From positions 45,048,158 to 45,112,157 of the forward strand of contig OY829540.1 in NCBI GenBank assembly GCA_963691705.1: a DNA stretch of 64,000 bases, in the 5' to 3' direction. How positions within the stretch are numbered: the first letter of the stretch is position 1; every line of letters begins with the position of its first letter. This stretch comes from Viola odorata (Eukaryota > Streptophyta > Magnoliopsida > Malpighiales > Violaceae). Below the pieces are notes generated by a model. The model searched no databases and was not told the origin of the DNA. It saw only the letters and a program-made list of their open reading frames with translations. The position numbers and the translations under genes were made by a program. Below, in pieces: positions 26,075 to 40,500 of the stretch.

Positions 26075-27810
26075 GTGACCCTTCACAAAGCTTAACCGAG
26101 AACATGTGCAAACACAACATTAAAAACACGATGTGGGGACATGACCCTTCACAATGCTTAACAGGCAACATGTGCAAACACAACATTAAAAACATGATGT
26201 GGGGACGTGACCCTTCACAACGCTTAACAGACAACATGTGCAGACGTGACCAGACCCAACATTATCATCCGACATGTGCGGACGTGACCAAACACAACAT
26301 TAAAAACACGATGTGGGGACGTGACCCTTCACAACGCTTAACAGACAACATGTACGGACGTGACCAGACACAACATTATAAGACGCCATGTGCGGACGTG
26401 ACCAAACACAACATTAAAAACACGATGAGTGGACGTGACCCTTCACAACGCTTAACAGACAACATGTGCAGACGTGAGCAGACACAACATTATCAGACGA
26501 CATGTGCGGACGTGACCAAACACGATGTGAGGACGTGACCCTTCACAACACTTAACAGACAACATGTGCGGACGTGACCAGACACAACATTATCAGACGA
26601 CATGTGCGGACGTGACCAAACACAACATTAAAAACACGATGTGGTGACGTGACCCTTCACAAAGCTTAACCGAGAACATGTGCAAACACAACATTAAAAA
26701 CACGATGTGGGGACATGACCCTTCACAATGCCTAACAGGCAACATGTGCAAACACAACATTAAAAACATGATGTGGGGACGTGACCCATCACAACGATTA
26801 ACAGACAACATGTGCAGACGTGACCAGACACAACATTATCATCCGACATGTGCGGACGTGACCAAGCACAAAATTAAAAACACGATGTGGGGACGTGACC
26901 CTTCACAACGCTTAACAGACAACATGTGCAGACGTGACCAGACACAACATTATCAGACGACATGTGCGGACGTGACCAAACACAACATTAAAAACACGAT
27001 GTGGTGACGTGACCCTTCACAAAGCTTAACAGACAACATGTACGGACGTGACCAGACACAACATTATCATCCGACATGTGCGGACGTGACCAAACACAAA
27101 ATTAAAAACACGATGTGGGGACATGACCCTTCACAACGCTTAACAGACAACATGTGCAGACGTGACCAGACACAACATTATCAGACGACATGTGCGGACG
27201 TGACCAAACACAACATTAAAAACACGATGTGGTGACGTGACCCTTCACAAAGCTTAACCGAGAACATATGCAAACACAACATTAAAAACACGATGTGGGG
27301 ACATGACCCTTCACAATGCTTAACAGGCAACATGTGCAAACACAACATTAAAAACATGATGTGGGGACGTGACCCTTCACAAAGCTTAACAGACAACATG
27401 TACGGACGTGACCAGACACAACATTATCAGCCGACATGTGCGGACGTGACCAAACACAACATTAAAAACACGATGTGGTGACGTGACCCTTCACAAAGCT
27501 TAACAGGCAACATGTGCAGACGTGACCAGACACAACATTATCAGCCGACATGTGCGGACGTGACCAAACACAACATTAAAAACACGATGTGGGGACGTGA
27601 CCCTTCACAACGCTTAACAGACAACATGTGCAGACGTGAGCAGACACAACATTATCAGACGACATGTGCGGACGTGACCAAACACGATGTGAGGACGTGA
27701 CCCTTCACAACACTTAACAGACAACATGTGCGGACGTGACCAGACACAACATTATCAGACGACATGTGCGGACGTGACCAAACACAACATTAAAAACACG
27801 ATGTGGTGAC
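26075..27810 (+). repeat. Blocks P574, first K588, mosaic 574-bp block
   Basis: P is 26075-26648. K588 (26649-27236) is K360 followed by two more triads. The third A (from 27009) follows TGGTGAC and reads ACAAAGCTTAACAGAC, a hybrid of X1 and A. The 574-bp block at 27237-27810 is a mosaic: its cap has ACATATGC, and its A modules at 27369 and 27483 both carry AAGCTT in otherwise ordinary A sequence (ending TACGGAC and GGCAACATGTGCAG). A P-type ABc tail follows. These are the only AAGCTT sites I saw outside cap X1 units. Confidence 0.86.
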
Positions 27811-28858
27811 GTGACCCTTCACAAAGCTTAACCGAGAACATGTGAAAACACAACATTAAAAACACGATGTGGGGACATGACCCTTCACAATGCCTAACAG
27901 GCAACATGTGCAAACACAACATTAAAAACATGATGTGGGGACGTGGCCCATCACAACGATTAACAGACAACATGTGCAGACGTGACCAGACACAACATTA
28001 TCATCCGACATGTGCGGACGTGACCAAGCACAAAATTAAAAACACGATGTGGGGACGTGACCCTTCACAACGCTTAACAGACAACATGTGCAGACGTGAC
28101 CAGACACAACATTATCAGACGACATGTGCGGACGTGACCAAACACAACATTAAAAACACGATGTGGTGACGTGACCCTTCACAAAGCTTAACCGAGAACA
28201 TGTGCAAACACAACATTAAAAACACGATGTGGGGACATGACCCTTCACAATGCTTAACAGGCAACATGTGCAAACACAACATTAAAAACATGATGTGGGG
28301 ACGTGACCCTTCACAACGCTTAACAGACAATATGTGCAGACGTGACCAGACACAACATTATCAGCCGACATGTGCGGACGTGACCAAACACAACATTAAA
28401 AACACGATGTGGGGACGTGACCCTTCACAACGCTTAACAGACAACATGTGCGGATGTGACCAGACACAACATTATCAGACGACAAGTGCGGACGTGACCA
28501 AACACAACATTAAAAACACGATGTGTGGACGTGACCCTTCACAACGCTTAACAGACAACATGTGTAGACGTGACCAAACACAACATTATCATCCGACATG
28601 TGCGGACGTGACCAAACACAACATTAAAAACACGATGTGGGGACGTGACCCTTCACAACGCTTAACAGACAACATGTGCGGACGTTACCAGACACAACAT
28701 TATCAGACGACATGTGCGGACGTGACCAAACACGATGTGGGGACGTGACCCTTCACAACGCTTAACAGACAACATGTGCGGACGTGACCAGACACAACAT
28801 TATCAGACGACATGTGCGGACGTGACCAAACACAACATTAAAAACACGATGTGGTGAC
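27811..28858 (+). repeat. Blocks K360 and S688
   Basis: K360 is 27811-28170, with three private changes: CATGTGAAAACAC (27845 region) in X1, GGACGTGGCCC near 27955, and CCAAGCAC near 28025, the last shared with 18297 and 26863. S688 is 28171-28858 with the full-length second triad. Together they form a 1622-bp HOR without its P block. Confidence 0.9.
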
Positions 28859-31800
28859 GTGACCCTTCACAAAGCTTAACCGAGAACATGTGCAAACACA
28901 ACATTAAAAACACGATGTGGGGACATGACCCTTCACAATGCTTAACAGGCAACATGTGCAAACACAACATTAAAAACATGATGTGGGGACGTGACCCTTC
29001 ACAACGCTTAACAGACAACATGTGCAGACGTGACCAGACCCAACATTATCATCCGACATGTGCGGACGTGACCAAACACAACATTAAAAACACGATGTGG
29101 GGACGTGACCCTTCACAACGCTTAACAGACAACATGTACGGACGTGACCAGACACAACATTATAAGACGCCATGTGCGGACGTGACCAAACACAACATTA
29201 AAAACACGATGAGTGGACGTGACCCTTCACAACGCTTAACAGACAACATGTGCAGACGTGAGCAGACACAACATTATCAGACGACATGTGCGGACGTGAC
29301 CAAACACGATGTGAGGACGTGACCCTTCACAACACTTAACAGACAACATGTGCGGACGTGACCAGACACAACATTATCAGACGACATGTGCGGGCGTGAC
29401 CAAACACAACATTAAAAACACGATGTGGTGACGTGACCCTTCACAAAGCTTAACCGAGAACATGTGCAAACACAACATTAAAAACACGATGTGGGGACAT
29501 GACCCTTCACAATGCCTAACAGGCAACATGTGCAAACACAACATTAAAAACATGATGTGGGGACGTGACCCATCACAACGATTAACAGACAACATGTGGA
29601 GACGTGACCAGACACAACATTATCATCCGACATGTGCGGACGTGACCAAACACAAAATTAAAAACACGATGTGGGGACGTGACCCTTCACAACGCTTAAC
29701 AGACAACATGTGCAGACGTGACCAGACACAACATTATCAGACGACATGTGCGGACGTGACCAAACACAACATTAAAAACACGATGTGGTGACGTGACCCT
29801 TCACAAAGCTTAACCGAGAACATGTGCAAACACAACATTAAAAATACGATGTGGGGACATGACCCTTCACAATGCTTAACAGGCAACATGTGCAAACACA
29901 ACATTAAAAACATGATGTGGGGACGTGACCCTTCACAACGCTTAACAGACAATATGTGCAGACGTGACCAGACACAACATTATCAGCCGACATGTGCGGA
30001 CGTGACCAAACACAACATTAAAAACACGATGTGGGGACGTGACCCTTCACAACGCTTAACAGACAACATGTGCGGATGTGACCAGACACAACATTATCAG
30101 ACGACAAGTGCGGACGTGACCAAACACAACATTAAAAACACGATGTGTGGACGTGACCCTTCACAACGCTTAACAGACAACATGTGTAGACGTGACCAAA
30201 CACAACATTATCATCCGACATGTGCGGACGTGACCAAACACAACATTAAAAACACGATGTGGGGACGTGACCCTTCACAACGCTTAACAGACAACATGTG
30301 CGGACGTTACCAGACACAACATTATCAGACGACATGTGCGGACGTGACCAAACACGATGTGGGGACGTGACCCTTCACAACGCTTAACAGACAACATGTG
30401 CGGACGTGACCAGACACAACATTATCAGACGACATGTGCGGACGTGACCAAACACAACATTAAAAACACGATGTGGTGACGTGACCCTTCACAAAGCTTA
30501 ACCGAGAACATGTGCAAACACAACATTAAAAACACGATGTGGGGACATGACCCTTCACAATGCTTAACAGGCAACATGTGCAAACACAACATTAAAAACA
30601 TGATGTGGGGACGTGACCCTTCACAACGCTTAACAGACAACATGTGCAGACGTGACCAGACCCAACATTATCATCCGACATGTGCGGACGTGACCAAACA
30701 CAACATTAAAAACACGATGTGGGGACGTGACCCTTCACAACGCTTAACAGACAACATGTACGGACGTGACCAGACACAACATTATAAGACGCCATGTGCG
30801 GACGTGACCAAACACAACATTAAAAACACGATGAGTGGACGTGACCCTTCACAACGCTTAACAGACAACATGTGCAGACGTGAGCAGACACAACATTATC
30901 AGACGACATGTGCGGACGTGACCAAACACGATGTGAGGACGTGACCCTTCACAACACTTAACAGACAACATGTGCGGACGTGACCAGACACAACATTATC
31001 AGACGACATGTGCGGACGTGACCAAACACAACATTAAAAACACGATGTGGTGACGTGACCCTTCACAAAGCTTAACCGAGAACATGTGCAAACACAACAT
31101 TAAAAACACGATGTGGGGACATGACCCTTCACAATGCCTAACAGGCAACATGTGCAAACACAACATTAAAAACATGATGTGGGGACGTGACCCATCACAA
31201 CGATTAACAGACAACATGTGCAGACGTGACCAGACACAACATTATCATCCGACATGTGCGGACGTGACCAAACACAAAATTAAAAACACGATGTGGGGAC
31301 GTGACCCTTCACAACGCTTAACAGACAACATGTGCAGACGTGACCAGACACAACATTATCAGACGACATGTGCGGACGTGACCAAACACAACATTAAAAA
31401 CACGATGTGGTGACGTGACCCTTCACAAAGCTTAACCGAGAACATGTGCAAACACAACATTAAAAACACGATGTGGGGACATGACCCTTCACAATGCTTA
31501 ACAGGCAACATGTGCAAACACAACATTAAAAACATGATGTGGGGACGTGACCCTTCACAACGCTTAACAGACAATATGTGCAGACGTGACCAGACACAAC
31601 ATTATCAGCCGACATGTGCGGACGTGACCAAACACAACATTAAAAACACGATGTGGGGACGTGACCCTTCACAACGCTTAACAGACAACATGTGCGGATG
31701 TGACCAGACACAACATTATCAGACGACAAGTGCGGACGTGACCAAACACAACATTAAAAACACGATGTGTGGACGTGACCCTTCACAACGCTTAACAGAC

Positions 31801-32101
31801 AACATGTGTAGACGTGACCAAACACAACATTATCATCCGACATGTGCGGACGTGACCAAACACAACATTAAAAACACGATGTGGGGACGTGACCCTTCAC
31901 AACGCTTAACAGACAACATGTGCGGACGTTACCAGACACAACATTATCAGACGACATGTGCGGACGTGACCAAACACGATGTGGGGACGTGACCCTTCAC
32001 AACGCTTAACAGACAACATGTGCGGACGTGACCAGCACAACATTATCAGACGACATGTGCGGACGTGACCAAACACAACATTAAAAACACGATGTGGTGA
32101 C
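28859..32101 (+). repeat. Two copies of the 1622-bp HOR
   Basis: Copy 1 is P 28859, K360 29433, S 29793. Copy 2 is P 30481, K360 31055, S 31415-32101. Copy 2 is 1621 bp because its last B reads GACCAGCACAAC (about 32031-32041), one base short. Copy 1 has small private changes: GCGGGCGTGACC near 29394, ATGTGGAGACG near 29595 and AAATACG near 29842. Confidence 0.92.
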
Positions 32102-35100
32102 GTGACCCTTCACAAAGCTTAACCGAGAACATGTGCAAACACAACATTAAAAACACGATGTGGGGACATGACCCTTCACAATGCTTAACAGGCAACATGT
32201 GCAAACACAACATTAAAAACATGATGTGGGGACGTGACCCTTCACAACGCTTAACAGACAACATGTGCAGACGTGACCAGACCCAACATTATCATCCGAC
32301 ATGTGCGGACGTGACCAAACACAACATTAAAAACACGATGTGGGGACGTGACCCTTCACAACGCTTAACAGACAACATGTACGGACGTGACCAGACACAA
32401 CATTATAAGACGCCATGTGCGGACGTGACCAAACACAACATTAAAAACACGATGAGTGGACGTGACCCTTCACAACGCTTAACAGACAACATGTGCAGAC
32501 GTGAGCAGACACAACATTATCAGACGACATGTGCGGACGTGACCAAACACGATGTGAGGACGTGACCCTTCACAACACTTAACAGACAACATGTGCGGAC
32601 GTGACCAGACACAACATTATCAGACGACATGTGCGGACGTGACCAAACACAACATTAAAAACACGATGTGGTGACGTGACCCTTCACAAAGCTTAACCGA
32701 GAACATGTGCAAACACAACATTAAAAACACGATGTGGGGACATGACCCTTCACAATGCTTAACAGGCAACATGTGCAAACACAACATTAAAAACATGATG
32801 TGGGGACGTGACCCATCACAACGCTTAACAGACAACATGTGCAGACGTGACCAGACACAACATTATCATCCGACATGTGCGGACGTGACCAAACACAAAA
32901 TTAAAAACACGATGTGGGGACGTGACCCTTCACAACGCTTAACAGACAACATGTGCAGACGTGACCAGACACAACATTATCAGACGACATGTGCGGACGT
33001 GACCAAACACAACATTAAAAACACGATGTGGGGACGTGACCCTTCACAACGCTTAACAGACAACATGTACGGACGTGACCAGACACAACATTATCATCCG
33101 ACATGTGCGGACGTGACCAAACACAAAATTAAAAACACGATGTGGGGACATGACCCTTCACAACGCTTAACAGACAACATGTGCAGACGTGACCAGACAC
33201 AACATTATCAGACGACATGTGCGGACGTGACCAAACACAACATTAAAAACACGATGTGGTGACGTGACCCTTCACAAAGCTTAACCGAGAACATATGCAA
33301 ACACAACATTAAAAACACGATGTGGGGACATGACCCTTCACAATGCTTAACAGGCAACATGTGCAAACACAACATTAAAAACATGATGTGGGGACGTGAC
33401 CCTTCACAACGCTTAACAGACAACATGTGCAGACGTGACCAGACACAACATTATCAGCCGACATGTGCGGACGTGACCAAACACAACATTAAAAACACGA
33501 TGTGGGGACGTGACCCTTCACAACGCTTAACAGACAACATGTGCGGATGTGACCAGACACAACATTATCAGACGACAAGTGCGGACGTGACCAAACACAA
33601 CATTAAAAACACGATGTGTGGACGTGACCCTTCACAACGCTTAACAGACAACATGTGTAGACGTGACCAAACACAACATTATCATCCGACATGTGCGGAC
33701 GTGACCAAACACAACATTAAAAACACGATGTGGGGACGTGACCCTTCACAACGCTTAACAGACAACATGTGCGGACGTTACCAGACACAACATTATCAGA
33801 CGACATGTGCGGACGTGACCAAACACGATGTAGGGACGTGACCCTTCACAACGCTTAACAGACAACATGTGCGGACGTGACCAGACACAACATTATCAGA
33901 CGACATGTGCGGACGTGACCAAACACAACATTAAAAACACGATGTGGTGACGTGACCCTTCACAAAGCTTAACCGAGAACATGTGCAAACACAACATTAA
34001 AAACACGATGTGGGGACATGACCCTTCACAATGCTTAACAGGCAACATGTGCAAACACAACATTAAAAACATGATGTGGGGACGTGACCCTTCACAACGC
34101 TTAACAGACAACATGTGCAGACGTGACCAGACCCAACATTATCATCCGACATGTGCGGACGTGACCAAACACAACATTAAAAACACGATGTGGGGACGTG
34201 ACCCTTCACAACGCTTAACAGACAACATGTACGGACGTGACCAGACACAACATTATAAGACGCCATGTGCGGACGTGACCAAACACAACATTAAAAACAC
34301 GATGAGTGGACGTGACCCTTCACAACGCTTAACAGACAACATGTGCAGACGTGAGCAGACACAACATTATCAGACGACATGTGCGGACGTGACCAAACAC
34401 GATGTGAGGACGTGACCCTTCACAACACTTAACAGACAACATGTGCGGACGTGACCAGACACAACATTATCAGACGACATGTGCGGACGTGACCAAATAC
34501 AACATTAAAAACACGATGTGGTGACGTGACCCTTCACAAAGCTTAACCGAGAACATGTGCAAACACAACATTAAAAACACGATGTGGGGACATGACCCTT
34601 CACAATGCTTAACAGGCAACATGTGCAAACACAACATTAAAAACATGATGTGGGGACGTGACCCATCACAACGCTTAACAGACAACATGTGCAGACGTGA
34701 CCAGACACAACATTATCATCCGACATGTGCGGACGTGACCAAACACAAAATTAAAAACACGATGTGGGGACGTGACCCTTCACAACGCTTAACAGACAAC
34801 ATGTGCAGACGTGACCAGACACAACATTATCAGACGTCATGTGCGGACGTGACCAAACACAACATTAAAAACACGATGTGGGGACGTGACCCTTCACAAC
34901 GCTTAACAGACAACATGTACGGACGTGACCAGACACAACATTATCATCCGACATGTGCGGACGTGACCAAACACAAAATTAAAAACACGATGTGGGGACG
35001 TGACCCTTCACAACGCTTAACAGACAACATGTGCAGACGTGACCAGACACAACATTATCAGACGACATGTGCGGACGTGACCAAACACAACATTAAAAAC

Positions 35101-35801
35101 ACGATGTGGTGACGTGACCCTTCACAAAGCTTAACCGAGAACATATGCAAACACAACATTAAAAACACGATGTGGGGACATGACCCTTCACAATGCTTAA
35201 CAGGCAACATGTGCAAACACAACATTAAAAACATGATGTGGGGACGTGACCCTTCACAACGCTTAACAGACAACATGTGCAGACGTGACCAGACACAACA
35301 TTATCAGCCGACATGTGCGGACGTGACCAAACACAACATTAAAAACACGATGTGGGGACGTGACCCTTCACAACGCTTAACAGACAACATGTGCGGATGT
35401 GACCAGACACAACATTATCAGACGACAAGTGCGGACGTGACCAAACACAACATTAAAAACACGATGTGTGGACGTGACCCTTCACAACGCTTAACAGACA
35501 ACATGTGTAGACGTGACCAAACACAACATTATCATCCGACATGTGCGGACGTGACCAAACACAACATTAAAAACACGATGTGGGGACGTGACCCTTCACA
35601 ACGCTTAACAGACAACATGTGCGGACGTTACCAGACACAACATTATCAGACGACATGTGCGGACGTGACCAAACACGATGTGGGGACGTGACCCTTCACA
35701 ACGCTTAACAGACAACATGTGCGGACGTGACCAGACACAACATTATCAGACGACATGTGCGGACGTGACCAAACACAACATTAAAAACACGATGTGGTGA
35801 C
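32102..35801 (+). repeat. Two copies of the 1850-bp HOR (P574-K588-S688)
   Basis: Copy 1 is P 32102, K588 32676, S 33264. Copy 2 is P 33952, K588 34526, S 35114-35801. This is the 1622-bp HOR with two extra triads in K. K heads have switched to CTTAACAGGC and CCATCACAACGCTTAAC, and S caps now read ACATATGC. The K588 at 32676 keeps GGGGACATGACC before its last triad, as in the first K588 at 26649. In the K588 at 34526 this has become GGGGACGTGACC. Private changes include CAAATACAAC near 34497 and GACGTCATG near 34836. Confidence 0.92.
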
Positions 35802-37523
35802 GTGACCCTTCACAAAGCTTAACCGAGAACATGTGCAAACACAACATTAAAAACACGATGTGGGGACATGACCCTTCACAATGCTTAACAGGCAACATGT
35901 GCAAACACAACATTAAAAACATGATGTGGGGACGTGACCCTTCACAACGCTTAACAGACAACATGTGCAGACGTGACCAGACCCAACATTATCATCCGAC
36001 ATGTGCGGACGTGACCAAACACAACATTAAAAACACGATGTGGGGACGTGACCCTTCACAACGCTTAACAGACAACATGTACGGACGTGACCAGACACAA
36101 CATTATAAGACGCCATGTGCGGACGTGACCAAACACAACATTAAAAACACGATGAGTGGACGTGACCCTTCACAACGCTTAACAGACAACATGTGCAGAC
36201 GTGAGCAGACACAACATTATCAGACGACATGTGCGGACGTGACCAAACACGATGTGAGGACGTGACCCTTCACAACACTTAACAGACAACATGTGCGGAC
36301 GTGACCAGACACAACATTATCAGACGACATGTGCGGACGTGACCAAACACAACATTAAAAACACGATGTGGTGACGTGACCCTTCACAAAGCTTAACCGA
36401 GAACATGTGCAAACACAACATTAAAAACACGATGTGGGGACATGACCCTTCACAATGCTTAACAGGCAACATGTGCAAACACAACATTAAAAACATGATG
36501 TGGGGACGTGACCCATCACAACGCTTAACAGACAACATGTGCAGACGTGACCAGACACAACATTATCATCCGACATGTGCGGACGTGACCAAACACAAAA
36601 TTAAAAACACGATGTGGGGACGTGACCCTTCACAACGCTTAACAGACAACATGTGCAGACGTGACCAGACACAACATTATCAGACGACATGTGCGGACGT
36701 GACCAAACACAACATTAAAAACACGATGTGGGGACGTGACCCTTCACAACGCTTAACAGACAACATGTGCGGACGTTACCAGACACAACATTATCAGACG
36801 ACATGTGCGGACGTGACCAAACACGATGTGGGGACGTGACCCTTCACAACGCTTAACAGACAACATGTGCGGACGTGACCAGACACAACATTATCAGACG
36901 ACATGTGCGGACGTGACCAAACACAACATTAAAAACACGATGTGGTGACGTGACCCTTCACAAAGCTTAACCGAGAACATGTGCAAACACAACATTAAAA
37001 ACACGATGTGGGGACATGACCCTTCACAATGCTTAACAGGCAACATGTGCAAACACAACATTAAAAACATGATGTGGGGACGTGACCCTTCACAACGCTT
37101 AACAGACAACATGTGCAGACGTGACCAGACCCAACATTATCATCCGACATGTGCGGACGTGACCAAACACAACATTAAAAACACGATGTGGGGACGTGAC
37201 CCTTCACAACGCTTAACAGACAACATGTACGGACGTGACCAGACACAACATTATAAGACGCCATGTGCGGACGTGACCAAACACAACATTAAAAACACGA
37301 TGAGTGGACGTGACCCTTCACAACGCTTAACAGACAACATGTGCAGACGTGAGCAGACACAACATTATCAGACGACATGTGCGGACGTGACCAAACACGA
37401 TGTGAGGACGTGACCCTTCACAACACTTAACAGACAACATGTGCGGACGTGACCAGACACAACATTATCAGACGACATGTGCGGACGTGACCAAACACAA
37501 CATTAAAAACACGATGTGGTGAC
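35802..37523 (+). repeat. Blocks P574, Q574, P574
   Basis: P is 35802-36375, Q is 36376-36949 and P is 36950-37523. Q first appears here. It is a K head (CCATCACAACGCTTAAC, ACAAAATT) with two triads, joined to an ABc with GTTACCAG and a terminal ABC, which is the tail of the older S form. This P-Q-P trio becomes part of the 4374-bp HOR downstream. Confidence 0.9.
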
Positions 37524-40500
37524 GTGACCCTTCACAAAGCTTAACCGAGAACATGTGCAAACACAACATTAAAAACACGATGTGGGGACATGACCCTTCA
37601 CAATGCTTAACAGGCAACATGTGCAAACACAACATTAAAAACATGATGTGGGGACGTGACCCATCACAACGCTTAACAGACAACATGTGCAGACGTGACC
37701 AGACACAACATTATCATCCGACATGTGCGGACGTGACCAAACACAAAATTAAAAACACGATGTGGGGACGTGACCCTTCACAACGCTTAACAGACAACAT
37801 GTGCAGACGTGACCAGACACAACATTATCAGACGCCATGTGCGGACGTGACCAAACACAACATTAAAAACACGATGTGGGGACGTGACCCTTCACAACGC
37901 TTAACAGACAACATGTACGGACGTGACCAGACACAACATTATCATCCGACATGTGCGGACGTGACCAAACACAAAATTAAAAACACGATGTGGGGACGTG
38001 ACCCTTCACAACGCTTAACAGACAACATGTGCAGACGTGACCAGACACAACATTATCAGACGACATGTGCGGACGTGACCAAACACAACATTAAAAACAC
38101 GATGTGGTGACGTGACCCTTCACAAAGCTTAACCGAGAACATATGCAAACACAACATTAAAAACACGATGTGGGGACATGACCCTTCACAATGCTTAACA
38201 GGCAACATGTGCAAACACAACATTAAAAACATGATGTGGGGACGTGACCCTTCACAACGCTTAACAGACAACATGTGCAGACGTGACCAGACACAACATT
38301 ATCAGCCGACATGTGCGGACGTGACCAAACACAACATTAAAAACACGATGTGGGGACGTGACCCTTCACAACGCATAACAGACAACATGTGCGGATGTGA
38401 CCAGACACAACATTATCAGACGACAAGTGCGGACGTGACCAAACACAACATTAAAAACACGATGTGTGGACGTGACCCTTCACAACGCTTAACAGACAAC
38501 ATGTGTAGACGTGACCAAACACAACATTATCATCCGACATGTGCGGACGTGACCAAACACAACATTAAAAACACGATGTGGGGACGTGACCCTTCACAAC
38601 GCTTAACAGACAACATGTGCGGACGTTACTAGACACAACATTATCAGACGACATGTGCGGACGTGACCAAACACGATGTGGGGACGTGACCCTTCACAAC
38701 GCTTAACAGACAACATGTGCGGACGTGACCAGACACAACATTATCAGACGACATGTGCGGACGTGACCAAACACAACATTAAAAACACGATGTGGTGACG
38801 TGACCCTTCACAAAGCTTAACCGAGAACATGTGCAAACACAACATTAAAAACACGATGTGGGGACATGACCCTTCACAATGCTTAACAGGCAACATGTGC
38901 AAACACAACATTAAAAACATGATGTGGGGACGTGACCCTTCACAACGCTTAACAGACAACATGTGCAGACGTGACCAGACCCAACATTATCATCCGACAT
39001 GTGCGGACGTGACCAAACACAACATTAAAAACACGATGTGGGGACGTGACCCTTCACAACGCTTAACAGACAACATGTACGGACGTGACCAGACACAACA
39101 TTATAAGACGCCATGTGCGGACGTGACCAAACACAACATTAAAAACACGATGAGTGGACGTGACCCTTCACAACGCTTAACAGACAACATGTGCAGACGT
39201 GAGCAGACACAACATTATCAGACGACATGTGCGGACGTGACCAAACACGATGTGAGGACGTGACCCTTCACAACACTTAACAGACAACATGTGCGGACGT
39301 GACCAGACACAACATTATCAGACGACATGTGCGGACGTGACCAAACACAACATTAAAAACACGATGTGGTGACGTGACCCTTCACAAAGCTTAACCGAGA
39401 ACATGTGCAAACACAACATTAAAAACACGATGTGGGGACATGACCCTTCACAATGCTTAACAGGCAACATGTGCAAACACAACATTAAACACATGATGTG
39501 GGGACGTGACCCATCACAACGCTTAACAGACAACATGTGCAGACGTGACCAGACACAACATTATCATCCGACATGTGCGGACGTGACCAAACACAAAATT
39601 AAAAACACGATGTGGGGACGTGACCCTTCACAACGCTTAACAGACAACATGTGCAGACGTGACCAGACACAACATTATCAGACGACATGTGCGGACGTGA
39701 CCAAACACAACATTAAAAACACGATGTGGGGACGTGACCCTTCACAACGCTTAACAGACAACATGTACGGACGTGACCAGACACAACATTATCATCCGAC
39801 ATGTGCGGACGTGACCAAACACAAAATTAAAAACACGATGTGGGGACGTGATCCTTCACAACGCTTAACAGACAACATGTGCAGACGTGACCAGACACAA
39901 CATTATCAGACGACATGTGCGGACGTGACCAAACACAACATTAAAAACACGATGTGGGGACGTGACCCTTCACAACGCTTAACAGACAACATGTGCGGAC
40001 GTTACTAGACACAACATTATCAGACGACATGTGCGGACGTGACCAAACACGATGTGGGGACGTGACCCTTCACAACGCTTAACAGACAACATGTGCGGAC
40101 GTGACCAGACACAACATTATCAGACGACATGTGCGGACGTGACCAAACACAACATTAAAAACACGATGTGGTGACGTGACCCTTCACAAAGCTTAACCGA
40201 GAACATGTGCAAACACAACATTAAAAACACGATGTGGGGACATGACCCTTCACAATGCTTAACAGGCAACATGTGCAAACACAACATTAAAAACATGATG
40301 TGGGGACGTGACCCTTCACAACGCTTAACAGACAACATGTGCAGACGTGACCAGACCCAACATTATCATCCGACATGTGCGGACGTGACCAAACACAACA
40401 TTAAAAACACGATGTGGGGACGTGACCCTTCACAACGCTTAACAGACAACATGTACGGACGTGACCAGACACAACATTATAAGACGCCATGTGCGGACGT

